NCBI GenBank assembly: GCA_014859375.1
Contig: JACUUH010000005.1
Coordinates: 1-64,000 of the forward strand
DNA length: 64,000 bases
Direction: 5' to 3'
DNA from: Gammaproteobacteria bacterium
Lineage (GTDB): Bacteria; Pseudomonadota; Gammaproteobacteria; Nitrosococcales; Methylophagaceae
Below the pieces are notes generated by a model that did no database searches, was not told where the DNA came from, and was given only the letters and a program-made list of their open reading frames with translations. Shown here in pieces: positions 1-13,083 of this stretch (position 1 is its first letter; every line of letters starts with the position of its first letter). The translations under genes were made by a program, and so were the position numbers.

Positions 1-110
1 TTTTTAGTCACCTTTTCACTTAGTACGGACTGTTAAAACTGTGACCTAAACGACAAAGTAACATCACCTTCCGGCCTATGCTGATGTCTTAAATTAAGTA
101 AGGCATCACA

Positions 111-1067
111 ATGAACAGCAAAACCAAAGCAGACTATATCAAACTGGCAACACACTTTATTCAGGTTCGCTTACTCGATAACAATATCACGCCCACAGAG
201 AAAAACATCCGGCAGGCATTACTTGCCTGTGCGGTTGAATACCGTTCTGCCTACTGGCGACGACTTCGCTGTGCATTAGTCACGCAACAAATAGAAGCAG
301 GCTTTGCTAAAACAGCAGCCAGTTTGAAATCACTGCGTAATCCAGTCACACATCCCGATGCCAGTGATGCACTCAAAGCCCAAAAGAAACCCAAACAAAA
401 ACGTGTCAAAACAGTGAAACCAGCAGAACATAGTCTGCTGAAAAAACACATTATAAAAAACCGTGACCGAGCATTATTAGCTATCTTAGAGATAGCGTTA
501 ATTTTAGGCTGTCGCCCAATTGAAATGATGACATTACAAGCACGAAACAATAATCAACTATTTATCACAGGAGCTAAAAAAACAGAAAAAGGTGATAGAG
601 GCTTAGACAGAACCGTCACCCTATCAGAAAAAGACTTTAACATTGCCAATAGGGCACGCCTTGAATTACTTGAATACCAATCAGCAAAACAACTTTCTCC
701 CGAACAACTTCAAAAACGGTTGCAACGCAGATTAGCCACAGCAACAAAGCAGCTTTGGCCAAGACGCAAACATCGCATCACACTCTACTCATACCGGCAT
801 TTGATGGGGAGCGCACTTAAAGCTTCCGAAATGTCACGCATAGAAATAGCTGCAATTATGGGGCATCAGTCTGTTGATAGCGTGAATGTCTATGGCAACA
901 GTAGGAGGCATACGCGGAGAAAACCGAGCGTGCGTGCTGCACAAGAATCGATTAATGCTGTTAGGAAAACACAGCTACATAATGCTGGCTTCTTATTAAA
1001 TATGACAACAAGTCGAAATAAAATATCACCAAATCACAGAGAAACCATTCTTAAAACTATGAGATAA
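111..1067 (+). CDS. Tyrosine recombinase/integrase-like protein (probable island integrase)
   Basis: 318-aa ORF; C-terminal region has GCRPIEMMTL (Arg I context), LYSYRHLMGS (Arg II context), GHQSVDSVNVYGN (His/Tyr context); lies about 100 bp from a tRNA 3' fragment. Confidence 0.65.
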   Translation: MNSKTKADYIKLATHFIQVRLLDNNITPTEKNIRQALLACAVEYRSAYWRRLRCALVTQQIEAGFAKTAASLKSLRNPVTHPDASDALKAQKKPKQKRVKTVKPAEHSLLKKHIIKNRDRALLAILEIALILGCRPIEMMTLQARNNNQLFITGAKKTEKGDRGLDRTVTLSEKDFNIANRARLELLEYQSAKQLSPEQLQKRLQRRLATATKQLWPRRKHRITLYSYRHLMGSALKASEMSRIEIAAIMGHQSVDSVNVYGNSRRHTRRKPSVRAAQESINAVRKTQLHNAGFLLNMTTSRNKISPNHRETILKTMR

Positions 1068-1172
1068 GTAATTGATTTGTATATGATGAATTTGATTGTT
1101 TTTGAAAGGGCTCAAAATCAATAAACATTATATATAGCAATGCTTTTGGCACATTTTATTGCAATCTTGTGG

Positions 1173-1220
1173 AGGTGGTGGGCGTAGCCCGTAGCAGTTC
1201 GACTCTGCTCATCGGCACCA
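1173..1220 (+). repeat. 3' fragment of a tRNA-Leu gene (probably GAG anticodon), likely att site of a genomic island
   Basis: GAGGTGGTGGGCGTAGCCCGTAGCAGTTCGACTCTGCTCATCGGCACCA: T-arm AGCAG-TTCGACT-CTGCT, 3' acceptor strand CATCGGC + A + CCA, GGGC-GTA-GCCC variable-arm-like stem; no matching 5' half (GCCGATG...) upstream. Confidence 0.7.
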
Positions 1221-1234
1221 TTAATTAGTAACAA

Positions 1235-1268
1235 AAAACGACATCAGAACAAGTTCTTATGTCGTTTT
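1235..1268 (+). terminator. Intrinsic terminator-like hairpin downstream of tRNA-Leu fragment
   Basis: AAAACGACAT-c-AGAAC-aa-GTTCT-t-ATGTCGTTTT long near-perfect stem. Confidence 0.65.
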
Positions 1269-1732
1269 ATATCAAGGTATCACGGTTAATAGTTTAAAAT
1301 ATGCAGTTGAGAGCATATTTTTGCCCATGATATTGGTCGCTATCGCAAGCTTTGAGTTATTTCCTCAATTCTTAAAGTTTTCTTGTCCGTATGTTTTTAT
1401 GGTGTGGCATCATTTTTTTGGCATACCAGTTCCTGCACGATTACAAATAAACCCCACTTAGTTGAATATTATTACAAGGTATTACAGTTATTTTTACTAT
1501 TACTAGGCAAATGGTAGCGTGTATATTGGTCATGCCTGACTTTATGAATTAACCGTTGTGTTGTCGATAAAAGCCAGATCTAAAAAAATAGTAATTTCAG
1601 CTTCTAATTAGTAGTCTTTCTGTGTAATATCAGGTGCTAGTAGGTATCCCTCGATTTGAACATTGATGCAATGTGATATCACGATTATCAATCGTGTAAC
1701 TGCATTATCAATAAGAAAGAGAATAGATTTAT

Positions 1733-2089
1733 ATGTTGGAGAATTATCTCCCCATTTTATTGTTTGTGATTATTGGCATAGGCTTTGGTGTGATGCCCTT
1801 AGTAGCAGGCTTTATTTTAGGGCCCCGTCGTCCTGATGATCAAAAGCGTTCGGCTTATGAATGTGGCTTCGAACCATTTGAAGATGCCCATATGAAATTT
1901 GATGTGCGCTATTACTTGGTTGCCATCCTCTTTATTATTTTCGATTTAGAAATTGCTTTTTTATTCCCATGGGCAGTAGTGTTAGATGACATTGGTGTTT
2001 TTGGTCTAGTGGCGATGTTTATATTTTTAGCTATTTTGGTTGTCGGCTTTATTTATGAGTGGAAGAAGGGAGCGCTTGAATGGGAATAG
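1733..2089 (+). CDS. nuoA: NADH-quinone oxidoreductase subunit A
   Basis: [44 protein letters not shown] NuoA signature; first gene of nuo operon. Confidence 0.97.
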   Translation: MLENYLPILLFVIIGIGFGVMPLVAGFILGPRRPDDQKRSAYECGFEPFEDAHMKFDVRYYLVAILFIIFDLEIAFLFPWAVVLDDIGVFGLVAMFIFLAILVVGFIYEWKKGALEWE

Positions 2090-2568
2090 AAGGTATTCTT
2101 GAGCAAGGCGTTGTTACAACCTCTGCGGATAAACTGATCAACTGGGCTAGAACAGGCTCGTTATGGCCGATGACTTTCGGACTGGCATGTTGTGCTGTTG
2201 AAATGATGCAAGCGGGTGCGTCACGTTACGATTTAGATCGCTTTGGTGTTGTTTTTCGCCCGAGTCCTCGCCAATCAGATGTCATGATTGTTGCTGGCAC
2301 ATTAGTGAATAAAATGGCACCAGCACTTCGCAAGGTCTATGACCAAATGTCTGAGCCGCGTTGGGTTATATCTATGGGTTCTTGTGCTAATGGTGGCGGT
2401 TATTACCATTATTCCTATTCTGTAGTCCGTGGATGTGATCGGATTGTTCCTGTTGATATATACGTTCCTGGTTGCCCACCAACAGCTGAAGCTTTGTTGT
2501 ACGGCATCATTCAGTTACAAAAGAAAATTCGTCGAACTAATACAATAGCAAGAACCGAGAACGTTTAA
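2080..2568 (+). CDS. nuoB: NADH-quinone oxidoreductase subunit B
   Basis: Fe-S motifs [56 protein letters not shown]. Confidence 0.98.
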   Translation: MGIEGILEQGVVTTSADKLINWARTGSLWPMTFGLACCAVEMMQAGASRYDLDRFGVVFRPSPRQSDVMIVAGTLVNKMAPALRKVYDQMSEPRWVISMGSCANGGGYYHYSYSVVRGCDRIVPVDIYVPGCPPTAEALLYGIIQLQKKIRRTNTIARTENV

Positions 2569-2573
2569 TCGCT

Positions 2574-3236
2574 ATGATGTTGAATGAGTTAAAACAAAAC
2601 TTAGAACATCACTTGTCTGATGTGCTGCTTGATTGTGACTGTGAACATGATGAAGTAACGATTCATATCCCTGCCGATGCTATCTTGACTGTATGTAGAA
2701 AGTTACATGACACGCTTGGTTTTGAGCAGTTAATTGATTTGTGTGGTGTTGATTATTCGCAATATGGTGGTAGTGCTTGGGAGACTAAAGCCGCATCAGA
2801 AAATGGCTTTAGTCGTGCAGTGGATGGTGCTGGCAATATGGAGCCTGTATCAGAAGGCTACCGTTTTGCAGTGGTCTACCACTTGCTTTCAATACAACAT
2901 AATCTTCGTCTTCGTATTAAAGTTAGATTGGATGCAGACCAACCCATCATTGATAGTGTGACCTCAATTTGGAACTGTGCTAATTGGTTTGAGCGTGAAG
3001 CCTTTGATCTGTTCGGAATATTATTTGATGGTCACGATGACTTGCGGCGCATTTTGACGGATTATGGCTTTATCGGACATCCGTTCCGTAAAGATTTCCC
3101 ATTGATTGGTAATGTTGAAATGCGTTACGACGCTGATAAAAAACGTGTTATTTACCAACCAGTAAGTATTGTAGAGCGCACATTAGTACCGCGGGTTATT
3201 CGAGATGATAATCGTTATACGAGTAGTAAACGATAA
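2574..3236 (+). CDS. nuoC: NADH-quinone oxidoreductase subunit C
   Basis: [40 protein letters not shown]. Confidence 0.96.
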   Translation: MMLNELKQNLEHHLSDVLLDCDCEHDEVTIHIPADAILTVCRKLHDTLGFEQLIDLCGVDYSQYGGSAWETKAASENGFSRAVDGAGNMEPVSEGYRFAVVYHLLSIQHNLRLRIKVRLDADQPIIDSVTSIWNCANWFEREAFDLFGILFDGHDDLRRILTDYGFIGHPFRKDFPLIGNVEMRYDADKKRVIYQPVSIVERTLVPRVIRDDNRYTSSKR

Positions 3237-4489
3237 TGGCTGAAATTAAAAACTACACCTTAAATTTTGGACCACAACACCCTGCTGCACATGGGGTGTT
3301 ACGTTTGATCCTGGAAATGGATGGTGAGGTAGTGCAACGTGCCGATCCACATATTGGCTTATTACATCGTGGTACTGAGAAATTAGCTGAAACCAAGCCA
3401 TATAACCAAAGTATCGGTTATATGGATCGACTCGATTACGTTTCGATGATGTGTAATGAACACGCTTATGTCATGGCGATTGAAAAACTTATCGGGGTAG
3501 AAGTACCAGAACGTGCCCAATATATTCGTGTGATGTTTGATGAAATTACACGAATTTTGAATCATTTGATGTGGTTAGGTGCGCATGGCCTGGATATCGG
3601 CGCGATGACGGTATTTTTATATTGTTTTCGTGAGCGAGAAGACCTGATGGACTGTTATGAGGCAGTTTCAGGTGCGCGGATGCATGCAACTTATTATCGT
3701 CCGGGTGGTGTCTACCGTGATCTTCCTAATACGATGGCCAAGTATAAAGCGTCAAAATGGCACAGTGAAAAAGAAGTTAAATTAAAAAATAGCAATCGTG
3801 AAGGCAGCCTGTTGGATTTTATTGAAGACTTCACCCAACGTTTTCCAAATTGTGTCGATGAATATGAAACGTTGTTGACGGATAATCGGATCTGGAAACA
3901 ACGCACTGTTGGTATTGGGGTGGTGTCGCCAGAGCGCGCCTTGCAATTAGGTTTTACCGGGCCAATGTTGCGTGGCTCAGGCATTGAATGGGATTTACGT
4001 AAGAAACAGCCATACGAAGTCTATGATCGCCTGGATTTCGATATTCCTGTTGGTGTTGAGGGCGATTGTTACGATCGTTATTTGGTACGTGTTGAAGAAA
4101 TGCGTCAATCAAATCGTATCATTAAACAATGTGTCGATTGGTTGCGAGCAAATCCTGGTCCTGTCATAACAACTGATACCAAGATTGCTCCGCCTAAACG
4201 GGCTGAAATGAAAGAAAATATGGAATCATTAATCCATCATTTCAAATTATTCACTGAGGGTTATTGTGTACCTGAAGGTGAGGCTTATGCTGCTGTTGAA
4301 CATCCAAAAGGTGAGTTTGGGATTTATATGATTTCTGATGGTGCCAATAAACCGTATCGTGTGAAAATTCGTGCACCTGGTTTTGTGCATCTTTCAGCAA
4401 TGGATGAAATGATTAAAGGACATATGTTAGCTGATGTTGTAGCTGTGATCGGTACGATGGACATCGTGTTTGGTGAGGTAGATCGATGA
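3236..4489 (+). CDS. nuoD: NADH-quinone oxidoreductase subunit D
   Basis: [23 protein letters not shown]; operon position. Confidence 0.98.
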   Translation: MAEIKNYTLNFGPQHPAAHGVLRLILEMDGEVVQRADPHIGLLHRGTEKLAETKPYNQSIGYMDRLDYVSMMCNEHAYVMAIEKLIGVEVPERAQYIRVMFDEITRILNHLMWLGAHGLDIGAMTVFLYCFREREDLMDCYEAVSGARMHATYYRPGGVYRDLPNTMAKYKASKWHSEKEVKLKNSNREGSLLDFIEDFTQRFPNCVDEYETLLTDNRIWKQRTVGIGVVSPERALQLGFTGPMLRGSGIEWDLRKKQPYEVYDRLDFDIPVGVEGDCYDRYLVRVEEMRQSNRIIKQCVDWLRANPGPVITTDTKIAPPKRAEMKENMESLIHHFKLFTEGYCVPEGEAYAAVEHPKGEFGIYMISDGANKPYRVKIRAPGFVHLSAMDEMIKGHMLADVVAVIGTMDIVFGEVDR

Positions 4490-4998
4490 CTGGTATGCAA
4501 CTCACAGGTCCAAAACAACAGCTATTTAATGCTGATATTAGACAGCGTTTAGATTCATGGCTGGCAAAATATCCTGCATGGCAAAGTCAATCAGCAGTGA
4601 TCCCTGCTTTGCACATTTTGCAAGCCGAAAATAACGGTTGGTTATCAGAAGCTATTATGGATGCGTTATCAGTGTATTTGGATATGCCTGCAATCAGTGT
4701 TTATGAAGTGGCGACGTTTTATACCATGTTTGACTTGAAACCCGTGGGCAAACATAAACTCAATGTCTGCACTAATATCTCATGCTTGTTAAATGGTTCT
4801 GAGGAGATCGTGGCTCACCTTGAACAGCGATTAAATATTGGGTTAGGTGAAACAACACAAGATGGAAAATATACATTACGTCAGGTTGAATGTTTAGGGG
4901 CATGTTGTGGCGCACCGATGATGCAAATTGATCGTGATTATCATGAAAATTTAACGACAGAAAAACTCGATAAGATTTTGGATGGGCTCGACCAATGA
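4486..4998 (+). CDS. nuoE: NADH-quinone oxidoreductase subunit E
   Basis: [29 protein letters not shown]...[14 protein letters not shown] 2Fe-2S thioredoxin-like. Confidence 0.97.
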   Translation: MTGMQLTGPKQQLFNADIRQRLDSWLAKYPAWQSQSAVIPALHILQAENNGWLSEAIMDALSVYLDMPAISVYEVATFYTMFDLKPVGKHKLNVCTNISCLLNGSEEIVAHLEQRLNIGLGETTQDGKYTLRQVECLGACCGAPMMQIDRDYHENLTTEKLDKILDGLDQ

Positions 4999-6269
4999 AA
5001 TTGAATCAAGTTTGTTTTCGCACTCGCCATCTTGATCAACCATGGACACTTCAGTCTTATCGAAGTGTCGGTGGTTATAAAGTCTTAGAAGATATTCTAC
5101 AAAACAGCACGCGCCCTGAAGAGATAATTGAAGAAATTAAAAATTCAGCTTTACGAGGCCGTGGTGGTGCTGGTTTCCCTACAGGGCTAAAGTGGAGTTT
5201 TATGCCACGGCGGATGCCGGGTGCAAAATATATTGTATGTAATTCTGATGAAGGCGAGCCGGGCACCTGCAAAGATCGGGATATACTTCGATATAACCCA
5301 CACCAAGTAATTGAAGGTATGATCATTGCCGGTTATACCATTGGTGCACAGACTGGTTATAACTACATTCGTGGTGAATTTGTTGAACCGTTTGAGCGGT
5401 TTGAAAACGCCATAGCTGAAGCCAGAGAAGCAGGTTATTTAGGTAAAAATATTTTGGGTTCAAACTTTAATTTTGAACTATATACCCAACCCGGTGCTGG
5501 CGCCTATATTTGTGGTGAAGAAACGGCATTATTAGAGTCAATTGAAGGTAAAAAGGGCCAGCCGCGTTATAAGCCGCCATTTCCAGCGGGTTATGGTTTA
5601 TATGGTCGGCCAACAACCATCAATAACACCGAAACATTAGCTTCTGTACCGGTTATTTTGCAAAATGGTGGTGATTGGTTCCATGAGATTGGTACGCCCA
5701 ATAATGGCGGTAGCAAGATATTTAGTGTGTCAGGTCATGTTAATAAACCGGGTAATTATGAAGTGCCCATGGGTACGCCATTTTCAGAATTATTAGAACT
5801 GGCAGGTGGTATTAAAAACGGCAATAAAATTAAAGCTGTTATTCCCGGCGGTAGTTCAACCCCCGTTATTCCTGGCGACATAATGATGGATGTTGCGATG
5901 AGCTATGATGGGCTTAGTCGTGCAGGTTCAATGTTAGGTGCTGGTTCTGTTATTGTTATGGATGAAACAACCTGCATGGTTAAAGCATTAGAACGCATTG
6001 CTGAATTTTATTATGAAGAATCATGTGGACAATGTACGCCGTGTCGCGAAGGGACAGGCTGGTTGTATCGTGTGGTTAAGCGGATCGAGCACGGTCAAGG
6101 TAAACAGGAAGATCTTGATCGTTTAGTCGATGTTGCCCATAACATCAATGGCAATACGATTTGTGCTTTGGGTGATGCCGCAGCCGCACCGGTAATCAGT
6201 TTTATCAAACATTTTCGAGATGAATTTCAATACCATATCGATCATGGCTGCTGTCAGGTGAAAAAATAG
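4995..6269 (+). CDS. nuoF: NADH-quinone oxidoreductase subunit F
   Basis: [34 protein letters not shown]. Confidence 0.98.
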   Translation: MKLNQVCFRTRHLDQPWTLQSYRSVGGYKVLEDILQNSTRPEEIIEEIKNSALRGRGGAGFPTGLKWSFMPRRMPGAKYIVCNSDEGEPGTCKDRDILRYNPHQVIEGMIIAGYTIGAQTGYNYIRGEFVEPFERFENAIAEAREAGYLGKNILGSNFNFELYTQPGAGAYICGEETALLESIEGKKGQPRYKPPFPAGYGLYGRPTTINNTETLASVPVILQNGGDWFHEIGTPNNGGSKIFSVSGHVNKPGNYEVPMGTPFSELLELAGGIKNGNKIKAVIPGGSSTPVIPGDIMMDVAMSYDGLSRAGSMLGAGSVIVMDETTCMVKALERIAEFYYEESCGQCTPCREGTGWLYRVVKRIEHGQGKQEDLDRLVDVAHNINGNTICALGDAAAAPVISFIKHFRDEFQYHIDHGCCQVKK

Positions 6270-8633
6270 ATGGTTAATATAGAAATTGACGGCATTCCAC
6301 TATCTGTGGATTCATCAAAAATGATTATTCAGGCTGCTGATGAGGCTGGCATTGATATCCCGCGTTTTTGTTACCATAAAAAACTATCAATAGCAGCAAA
6401 CTGCCGGATGTGTCTGGTTGAAGTTGATAAAGCGCGTAAAGCATTACCAGCATGTGCAACGCCTGTTACCGAAGGCATGAAAGTATTTACACAATCGGAA
6501 ACTGCCTTATTAGCACAACGTGGCGTTATGGAGTTTCTATTAATCAACCATCCACTTGATTGTCCAATTTGCGATCAAGGTGGTGAATGTGAACTGCAAG
6601 ATTTATCTGTTGGCTATGGTGACGGTGTAGGGCGCTTTAGTGAGAGAAAACGTGTTGTAAAAGATAAAAATATTGGTCCATTGATTCAAACCGATATGAC
6701 ACGTTGCATTCATTGCACACGCTGTGTGCGATTTGGACAAGAGATTGCTGGAATTAAAGAATTAGGTGCCACCGGCCGTGGCGAACATATGGAAATTGGT
6801 ACCTATATTGAGCATAGTTTAGCGTCAGAATTATCGGGCAATATTATCGATTTATGTCCAGTAGGTGCGTTAACCTCAAAACCATTTCGCTATAAAGCGC
6901 GAGCGTGGGAGTTAACTGCTCATCCATCTATTGCCCGTCATGATGCTGTTGGCTCTAATATTGAATTTCATACCAGCAGAGGCAAGGTTTTACGAGTTGT
7001 TCCTAGAGATAATGAACAGGTCAATGAAACATGGTTGTCTGACCGCGACCGTTTTAGCTATCTAGGCTTTAATAATGAGCAACGTGCAACTCAACCGATG
7101 ATTAAACGTAATGGTGAGTGGCAAAATACGGATTGGCAAACAGCCTTACAAGGGGCAATTGATGGCTTGAAAGCTATTAAAACAAAACACGGCGCTGAAC
7201 AAATTGCGAGTTTAATTGCGCCAACAGCGACACTGGAAGAAGCCTATTTATTTCAGAAACTGGCGCGTGGTTTAGGTTCAAATAACATTGACCATAGGCT
7301 AAGACAACAAGATTTCTCTGACGATGGTGTAGTTTATTCAAGCAGTGACTGGTCTTTAACCGACATCGAAAATAACGATGCAATTTTATTGGTAGGATGT
7401 AATATTCGTTCTGAACAACCAATTATTGCCCATCGTATTCGCCAGGCAGCAATTAATGGCACTTCTGTAACCAGTATCAATTTCTTTGAATCAGACTTTT
7501 TGATGCCGGTAGAGAAGCAAGTGACAGTTGATGTCACTATGATGATGAAAACACTATCAGGTGTCGCAAAAGCATTACTTGGCCTTAAAAAACATGCAAA
7601 AGAATGGGACGAACTACTTGAGTTAATCAGGCCAACTGCTGAAGATCAAACCATTGCCATGCATTTATCAAATGCGATGTCATCAACTGTAATTATCGGT
7701 GCTTTGGCCAATAATCACCCTCAAGCATCAAAAATTAGGGCTTTATCTCATCTGATCGCTGATCTAAGTTCAGCAAAACTTATCGTGTTGCCAGAATCTA
7801 ATTCACAGGCAATGACAGTAGCACAAGCGTTGCCGTATCAGGCTAATAATGATGAATGTGGTTTAAATGCACAGCAAATGTGGCAAGATTCCCGTCGAGC
7901 CTATCTGTTGTTTGGTATTGAGCCAGAATATGATTGTGCCGATCCTGTATTAGCTCAATCAGCCTTGCAACAAGCCAGTTTTGTGGTGTCAATTAACAGT
8001 TATGTTACCGACACAATGCTTGGTTACAGTGATGTGATCCTACCTCTGGCCGGTTTTGCAGAAACATCGGGCACTTTTGTCAATATCGATAATCAATGGC
8101 AAAGCTTCACTGGTGCAGTGCCTGCACTAGCTGAGAGTCGTCCCGGTTGGAAAATACTGCGTGTATTAGGCAATATTGCCAAACTCAATGGCTTTGATTA
8201 TGTCGCTTCATCTGATATTTGTGCTGAGGTACGTGACCAGATTAATTTAGGTTCAAAAGCGACTATAAAAACGCCTACTGTTCCTGCAAATAGTGAAGCA
8301 AAATTCGATAATGTCATGCTGATTTCTGAAATACCCATGTATCAGACCGATGCAATAGTCAGACGAAGTGTTGCTTTGCAAAATACGCCTAAAACTCAGG
8401 ATTTATCACTAGCACGAATGTGTTCAGCTACGGCTGAGAAAGTGGGTGTTAGTGATGCAGAATTTATCACGCTTCATCACGCTGAAAAATCAGTAAAAGT
8501 AAGGTTTAAATTGGATGAAACGATTGCCGAAAATTGCGTTTATTTGGCGGGTGGAACGAGTGCGATGGCAGCATTAGGCGCGGCATTTGCTTCGGTCACT
8601 GTTGCAATAGCACAAGGAGCAAACCATGATTGA
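6270..8633 (+). CDS. nuoG: NADH-quinone oxidoreductase subunit G
   Basis: N-terminal 2Fe-2S/4Fe-4S ligands ([36 protein letters not shown]), molybdopterin-oxidoreductase-like C-terminus. Confidence 0.96.
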   Translation: MVNIEIDGIPLSVDSSKMIIQAADEAGIDIPRFCYHKKLSIAANCRMCLVEVDKARKALPACATPVTEGMKVFTQSETALLAQRGVMEFLLINHPLDCPICDQGGECELQDLSVGYGDGVGRFSERKRVVKDKNIGPLIQTDMTRCIHCTRCVRFGQEIAGIKELGATGRGEHMEIGTYIEHSLASELSGNIIDLCPVGALTSKPFRYKARAWELTAHPSIARHDAVGSNIEFHTSRGKVLRVVPRDNEQVNETWLSDRDRFSYLGFNNEQRATQPMIKRNGEWQNTDWQTALQGAIDGLKAIKTKHGAEQIASLIAPTATLEEAYLFQKLARGLGSNNIDHRLRQQDFSDDGVVYSSSDWSLTDIENNDAILLVGCNIRSEQPIIAHRIRQAAINGTSVTSINFFESDFLMPVEKQVTVDVTMMMKTLSGVAKALLGLKKHAKEWDELLELIRPTAEDQTIAMHLSNAMSSTVIIGALANNHPQASKIRALSHLIADLSSAKLIVLPESNSQAMTVAQALPYQANNDECGLNAQQMWQDSRRAYLLFGIEPEYDCADPVLAQSALQQASFVVSINSYVTDTMLGYSDVILPLAGFAETSGTFVNIDNQWQSFTGAVPALAESRPGWKILRVLGNIAKLNGFDYVASSDICAEVRDQINLGSKATIKTPTVPANSEAKFDNVMLISEIPMYQTDAIVRRSVALQNTPKTQDLSLARMCSATAEKVGVSDAEFITLHHAEKSVKVRFKLDETIAENCVYLAGGTSAMAALGAAFASVTVAIAQGANHD

Positions 8634-9702
8634 TTGGATTGTTTCTAACCCGCTGGTTTTTACTATTTTAAAAATTGTCGCGATTATTGTGCCATTGATG
8701 CTGGCTGTTGCTTATTTAACTTATGCAGAGCGTAAAGTTATTGGCTATATTCAAGTGCGGATTGGTCCGAATCGCGTTGGACCTTGGGGGCTTTTACAAC
8801 CCATTGCTGATGGTTTAAAGCTTGCTCTCAAAGAAGTTATTTTTCCTGCCAAATCGAATTTATATTTATTTTTAGTGGCACCTGTTTTGGCTATTGGACC
8901 TGCTCTTGCTGCATGGGCAGTAATGCCATTTGATGCAACGATGACCTTGGCCAATATCGATGCCGGCTTACTGTATATTTTGGCGATAACTTCGATGGGT
9001 GTGTACGGTATTGTCATTGCTGGTTGGGCATCGAATTCACGCTATGCGTTTTTAGGGGCACTGCGTTCAGCGGCGCAAGTTGTTTCTTATGAAATTGCAA
9101 TGGGCTTTGCTCTGGTTGGCGTATTGGTTGCTGCTGGCAGTTTAAATCTTGGTCAAATCGTTCTTGGACAACAAGGTGGTTTCTGGCACTGGTATTGGCT
9201 GCCCTTACTGCCTTTGTTTGTGGTGTATTTTATTTCTGGTGTTGCTGAAACAAACCGTGCGCCATTTGATGTATCTGAAGGTGAATCTGAAATTGTAGCT
9301 GGCTTCCACGTTGAATATTCGGGGATGGCCTTTGCTGTGTTTTTCCTTGCTGAATATGCTGATATGATTTTAATTTCGATGTTGGCATCAGTCATGTTTA
9401 TGGGTGGCTGGTTGTCGCCATTCCAAGGCATTCCCGGACTGGAAAGCTTATTTTCATGGGTGCCGGGTATTGTCTGGTTATTATTAAAAACCTCATTTTT
9501 CTTATTTTTATATCTGTGGTTTAGAGCAACCTTCCCACGTTATCGCTATGATCAAATCATGCGCTTAGGCTGGAAAGTATTTATTCCCGTTACGCTAGTA
9601 TGGCTGATCGTTGTTGCAACAGCACAAGTCATGGATATTGGTCCTTGGTTTAGTGAACCCGCTTCACACGACAGTGTGGCTTTGATCGAGGGCAATGACT
9701 AA
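8626..9702 (+). CDS. nuoH: NADH-quinone oxidoreductase subunit H
   Basis: [60 protein letters not shown]. Confidence 0.98.
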   Translation: MIDWIVSNPLVFTILKIVAIIVPLMLAVAYLTYAERKVIGYIQVRIGPNRVGPWGLLQPIADGLKLALKEVIFPAKSNLYLFLVAPVLAIGPALAAWAVMPFDATMTLANIDAGLLYILAITSMGVYGIVIAGWASNSRYAFLGALRSAAQVVSYEIAMGFALVGVLVAAGSLNLGQIVLGQQGGFWHWYWLPLLPLFVVYFISGVAETNRAPFDVSEGESEIVAGFHVEYSGMAFAVFFLAEYADMILISMLASVMFMGGWLSPFQGIPGLESLFSWVPGIVWLLLKTSFFLFLYLWFRATFPRYRYDQIMRLGWKVFIPVTLVWLIVVATAQVMDIGPWFSEPASHDSVALIEGND

Positions 9703-10190
9703 TGGACGCAATTCGTCATTTTTTCAAAAGCTTTTTTTTGTGGGAATTGTTGTTAGGGTTGAAACTGACGGGACGGTATTTATTTGCTAAAAAAATTACT
9801 GTCCAATATCCAGAAGAACAAACACCACAATCGCCACGATTTAGAGGCCTACATGCCTTGCGACGCTATCCCAATGGCGAAGAGCGATGCATAGGTTGTA
9901 AGTTGTGTGAAGCAGTGTGTCCGGCATTAGCCATAACAATTGATACCGAGCCGCGAGAGGATGGCTCGCGTCGCACCACACGCTATGAAATAGATTTATT
10001 TAAATGTATTTATTGCGGATTTTGTGAAGAATCATGTCCGGTTGATTCTATTGTTGAAACGCGTGTATTTGATTATCACTTTGAAAATCGGGGTGAAAAT
10101 ATCATGTCAAAAGACAAGTTATTGGCAATCGGTGATAAATACGAAAATCAAATAGCAGCAGATCGTGCTGTTGATGCGGAGTATCGCTAG
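9702..10190 (+). CDS. nuoI: NADH-quinone oxidoreductase subunit I
   Basis: Two 4Fe-4S motifs [12 protein letters not shown] and [12 protein letters not shown]. Confidence 0.97.
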   Translation: MDAIRHFFKSFFLWELLLGLKLTGRYLFAKKITVQYPEEQTPQSPRFRGLHALRRYPNGEERCIGCKLCEAVCPALAITIDTEPREDGSRRTTRYEIDLFKCIYCGFCEESCPVDSIVETRVFDYHFENRGENIMSKDKLLAIGDKYENQIAADRAVDAEYR

Positions 10191-10193
10191 ATT

Positions 10194-10814
10194 ATGGAAC
10201 ACATTATTTTTTACTGTTTAGCTGCGATATTGTTGTTTGCTGCAACGATGGTAGTGACCGTTCGTAATCCTGTACGGGCAACGCTATTTTTGATTTTAGC
10301 CTTTTTTAGCAGTGCTGGCGTGTGGTTATTATTAGAAGCTGAATTTTTGGCATTAACCTTAGTGTTGGTTTATGTCGGTGCTGTAATGGTGTTATTCCTG
10401 TTTGTGGTGATGATGTTGGATATTGATCTGGCTCCTCTACAAGAAGGTTTTACAAAATATTTACCCCTAGGCATGTTTGTCGCAGCATTGATCACCATTG
10501 AAATGATTGCGGTATTAGGTGCTAACCACTTTGGTTTAGATGTCGTACCATCACCTAGTCCACACCCTGCTGATTACAGCAATACTAGGGAAATTGGCTT
10601 GTTGCTATATACGGTGTATGTCTATCCATTTGAGATTGCTTCTGTAATCCTAACTGTGGCGATTGTGGCGGCTATTACCCTAACATTGCGTCAGAAAAAC
10701 AGTAAATCACAGGATATTTCACAGCAAGTTAAAGTGCGTCGTGAAGATCGCGTTCGAATCGTCAAAATGCAATCATCTCCAACAAAAACCAAAGAACAGG
10801 AGGCGCAACTATGA
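10194..10814 (+). CDS. nuoJ: NADH-quinone oxidoreductase subunit J
   Basis: Membrane protein, [22 protein letters not shown]; operon position. Confidence 0.95.
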   Translation: MEHIIFYCLAAILLFAATMVVTVRNPVRATLFLILAFFSSAGVWLLLEAEFLALTLVLVYVGAVMVLFLFVVMMLDIDLAPLQEGFTKYLPLGMFVAALITIEMIAVLGANHFGLDVVPSPSPHPADYSNTREIGLLLYTVYVYPFEIASVILTVAIVAAITLTLRQKNSKSQDISQQVKVRREDRVRIVKMQSSPTKTKEQEAQL

Positions 10815-11116
10815 TTGCTTTATCTGATTGTTTAATAGTGGGGGCATTATTATTTAGTTTGTCAGTTGTCGGTATTTTTATTAACCGAAAAAACATTATT
10901 ATTTTATTGATGTGTATCGAGTTGATGTTACTTGCTGTCAATCTTAACTTTATTGCGTTTTCGCATTTTTCTGGCGATATTGCCGGACAAGTATTTGTCT
11001 TTTTTATTCTGACAGTGGCGGCGGCTGAAGCGGCGATTGGTTTGGCTATTCTAGTGGTGTTATTCCGTAACTTGAGTACGATCAACGTCAGCGAACTTGA
11101 CAGTTTGAAGGGGTAA
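10811..11116 (+). CDS. nuoK: NADH-quinone oxidoreductase subunit K
   Basis: 101 aa, [40 protein letters not shown]. Confidence 0.96.
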   Translation: MIALSDCLIVGALLFSLSVVGIFINRKNIIILLMCIELMLLAVNLNFIAFSHFSGDIAGQVFVFFILTVAAAEAAIGLAILVVLFRNLSTINVSELDSLKG

Positions 11117-11118
11117 AG

Positions 11119-13062
11119 ATGACTCAAACATTACTTCTCAGCATTGTGCTTGCCCCATTATTCGGCAGTATCATTGCAGGACTTTTTGGTAAAAGAATAG
11201 GGCGAGCCTGGTCTCATCGTGCTGCGATTGCTGGCGTTGCGATTGCTTTTGCATTATCTACCTGGGTGTTGAAGCTGGTTGTTGTTGATGGCCAAAGCTA
11301 CAATGCTCAGGTTTATCAATGGTTGCAAGCAGGTTCCTTGAGTCTTGAAGTTGGATTTTTAATCGATGCACTGACTGCAATGATGATGGTTGTTGTGACC
11401 TTTGTATCATTAATGGTGCATATCTATACCATTGGTTATATGCACGATGACGATGGTTATTCACGCTTCTTTAGTTATATTTCTCTATTCACTTTTTCGA
11501 TGTTGATGTTGGTTATGGCTAACAATTTCATGCAGTTATTTTTTGGCTGGGAAGCAGTGGGTTTAGTGTCGTATCTTTTAATTGGTTTTTGGTATAAAAA
11601 ACCAACAGCGATTTATGCCAATTTAAAAGCCTTCTTAGTCAACCGTGTTGGTGACTTTGGTTTTATACTTGGGATCGCTGGTGTGTTGATGTATTCCGGA
11701 AGTTTGGATTACCAACAGGTATTTGATTTTGCACCGGCGATGTCAGACAAAACAATGACACTTTTTGCAGGCCATGATTGGTCGGTCATGTCTGTAATTT
11801 GTATCTTATTATTTATTGGTGCCATGGGTAAATCAGCGCAAGTGCCATTGCATGTCTGGTTGCCTGATTCGATGGAAGGTCCAACACCTATTTCAGCCTT
11901 GATTCATGCTGCAACCATGGTCACAGCCGGTATTTTTATGGTGACTCGTATGTCGCCATTATTTGAGTTTTCAGAAACGGCATTGTCTTTTGTGTTGGTT
12001 ATTGGTGCGATAACAGCCTTATTTATGGGGTTCTTGGGCTTAATTCAGAATGATATTAAACGGGTAATTGCTTATTCAACCTTGTCACAATTAGGTTATA
12101 TGACGGTGGCATTGGGTGTTTCTGCCTATTCTGCAGGTGTTTTTCATTTAATGACACATGCGTTTTTTAAAGCATTATTATTCTTGGGTGCAGGTTCTGT
12201 AATCATCGCTATGCACCATGAGCAAGATATTCGTAAAATGGGTGGCTTGAAAAAATATATGCCGATAACCTATTGGACTGCCTTAATCGGTTCTTTGGCA
12301 TTAATTGGTTTTCCTGGCTTGTCGGGCTTTTTTTCAAAAGACTCCATTATTGAAGCTGTACATGCTTCTCACATAGCCGGTAGTGGCTTTGCCTATTTTG
12401 CTGTTGTAACAGGTGTGTTTGTAACCGCATTATATAGTTTTAGATTGTTTTTCCTCGTATTCCATGGCAAGGAACGATTTGATGCACATGGTCATCCGCC
12501 ACACGAACCAGCAAACGTTGTTACGATGCCCTTGATTTTATTAGCTATTCCATCGGTTGTTGCTGGGTATTTTATTGGCCCGATGGTATTTGGCGACTTT
12601 TTTGGTAATTCGATTATGGTGCATGCGGAACATGATGTCCTTGCACAACATGCTGAAAGTTTTGATGGTATTTTTAGTTTCATTATTCATGGCATGATGG
12701 CTTTGCCATTTTGGTTGGCAATGGCGGGTGTAGGCACTGCCTATTATCTGTATATGAAACGCCCAGACATTCCAGCAACATTGCAACTACGATTTAATTG
12801 GTTATACCGCATCCTCGAGAACAAATATGGCTTTGATGATTTTAATCAAACTGTGTTTGCTGGTGGTGCCAGAGCTGTCGGTCAGTTTTTATGGAAAGTG
12901 GGTGATATCAAAATTATTGATGGCGCCCTAGTCAATGGTACTGCCAAAACCGTAGGTATGATATCTAGCTTAGTGCGTCAAGTTCAGTCTGGCTATTTGT
13001 ATCATTATGCCTTTGCCATGATTGTAGGCTTATGGTTGCTTCTTACTTATTTTGTTGCGTGA
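11119..13062 (+). CDS. nuoL: NADH-quinone oxidoreductase subunit L
   Basis: FFGWEAVGLVSYLLIGFWY, QVPLHVWLPDSMEGPTPISALIHAATMVTAG. Confidence 0.97.
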   Translation: MTQTLLLSIVLAPLFGSIIAGLFGKRIGRAWSHRAAIAGVAIAFALSTWVLKLVVVDGQSYNAQVYQWLQAGSLSLEVGFLIDALTAMMMVVVTFVSLMVHIYTIGYMHDDDGYSRFFSYISLFTFSMLMLVMANNFMQLFFGWEAVGLVSYLLIGFWYKKPTAIYANLKAFLVNRVGDFGFILGIAGVLMYSGSLDYQQVFDFAPAMSDKTMTLFAGHDWSVMSVICILLFIGAMGKSAQVPLHVWLPDSMEGPTPISALIHAATMVTAGIFMVTRMSPLFEFSETALSFVLVIGAITALFMGFLGLIQNDIKRVIAYSTLSQLGYMTVALGVSAYSAGVFHLMTHAFFKALLFLGAGSVIIAMHHEQDIRKMGGLKKYMPITYWTALIGSLALIGFPGLSGFFSKDSIIEAVHASHIAGSGFAYFAVVTGVFVTALYSFRLFFLVFHGKERFDAHGHPPHEPANVVTMPLILLAIPSVVAGYFIGPMVFGDFFGNSIMVHAEHDVLAQHAESFDGIFSFIIHGMMALPFWLAMAGVGTAYYLYMKRPDIPATLQLRFNWLYRILENKYGFDDFNQTVFAGGARAVGQFLWKVGDIKIIDGALVNGTAKTVGMISSLVRQVQSGYLYHYAFAMIVGLWLLLTYFVA

Positions 13063-13083
13063 TAGAGGATAAATATAACGTTT

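Noticed and set aside
251-550. 99-aa minus-strand ORF inside the integrase gene
   Set aside because: Antisense shadow ORF; no supporting motif.
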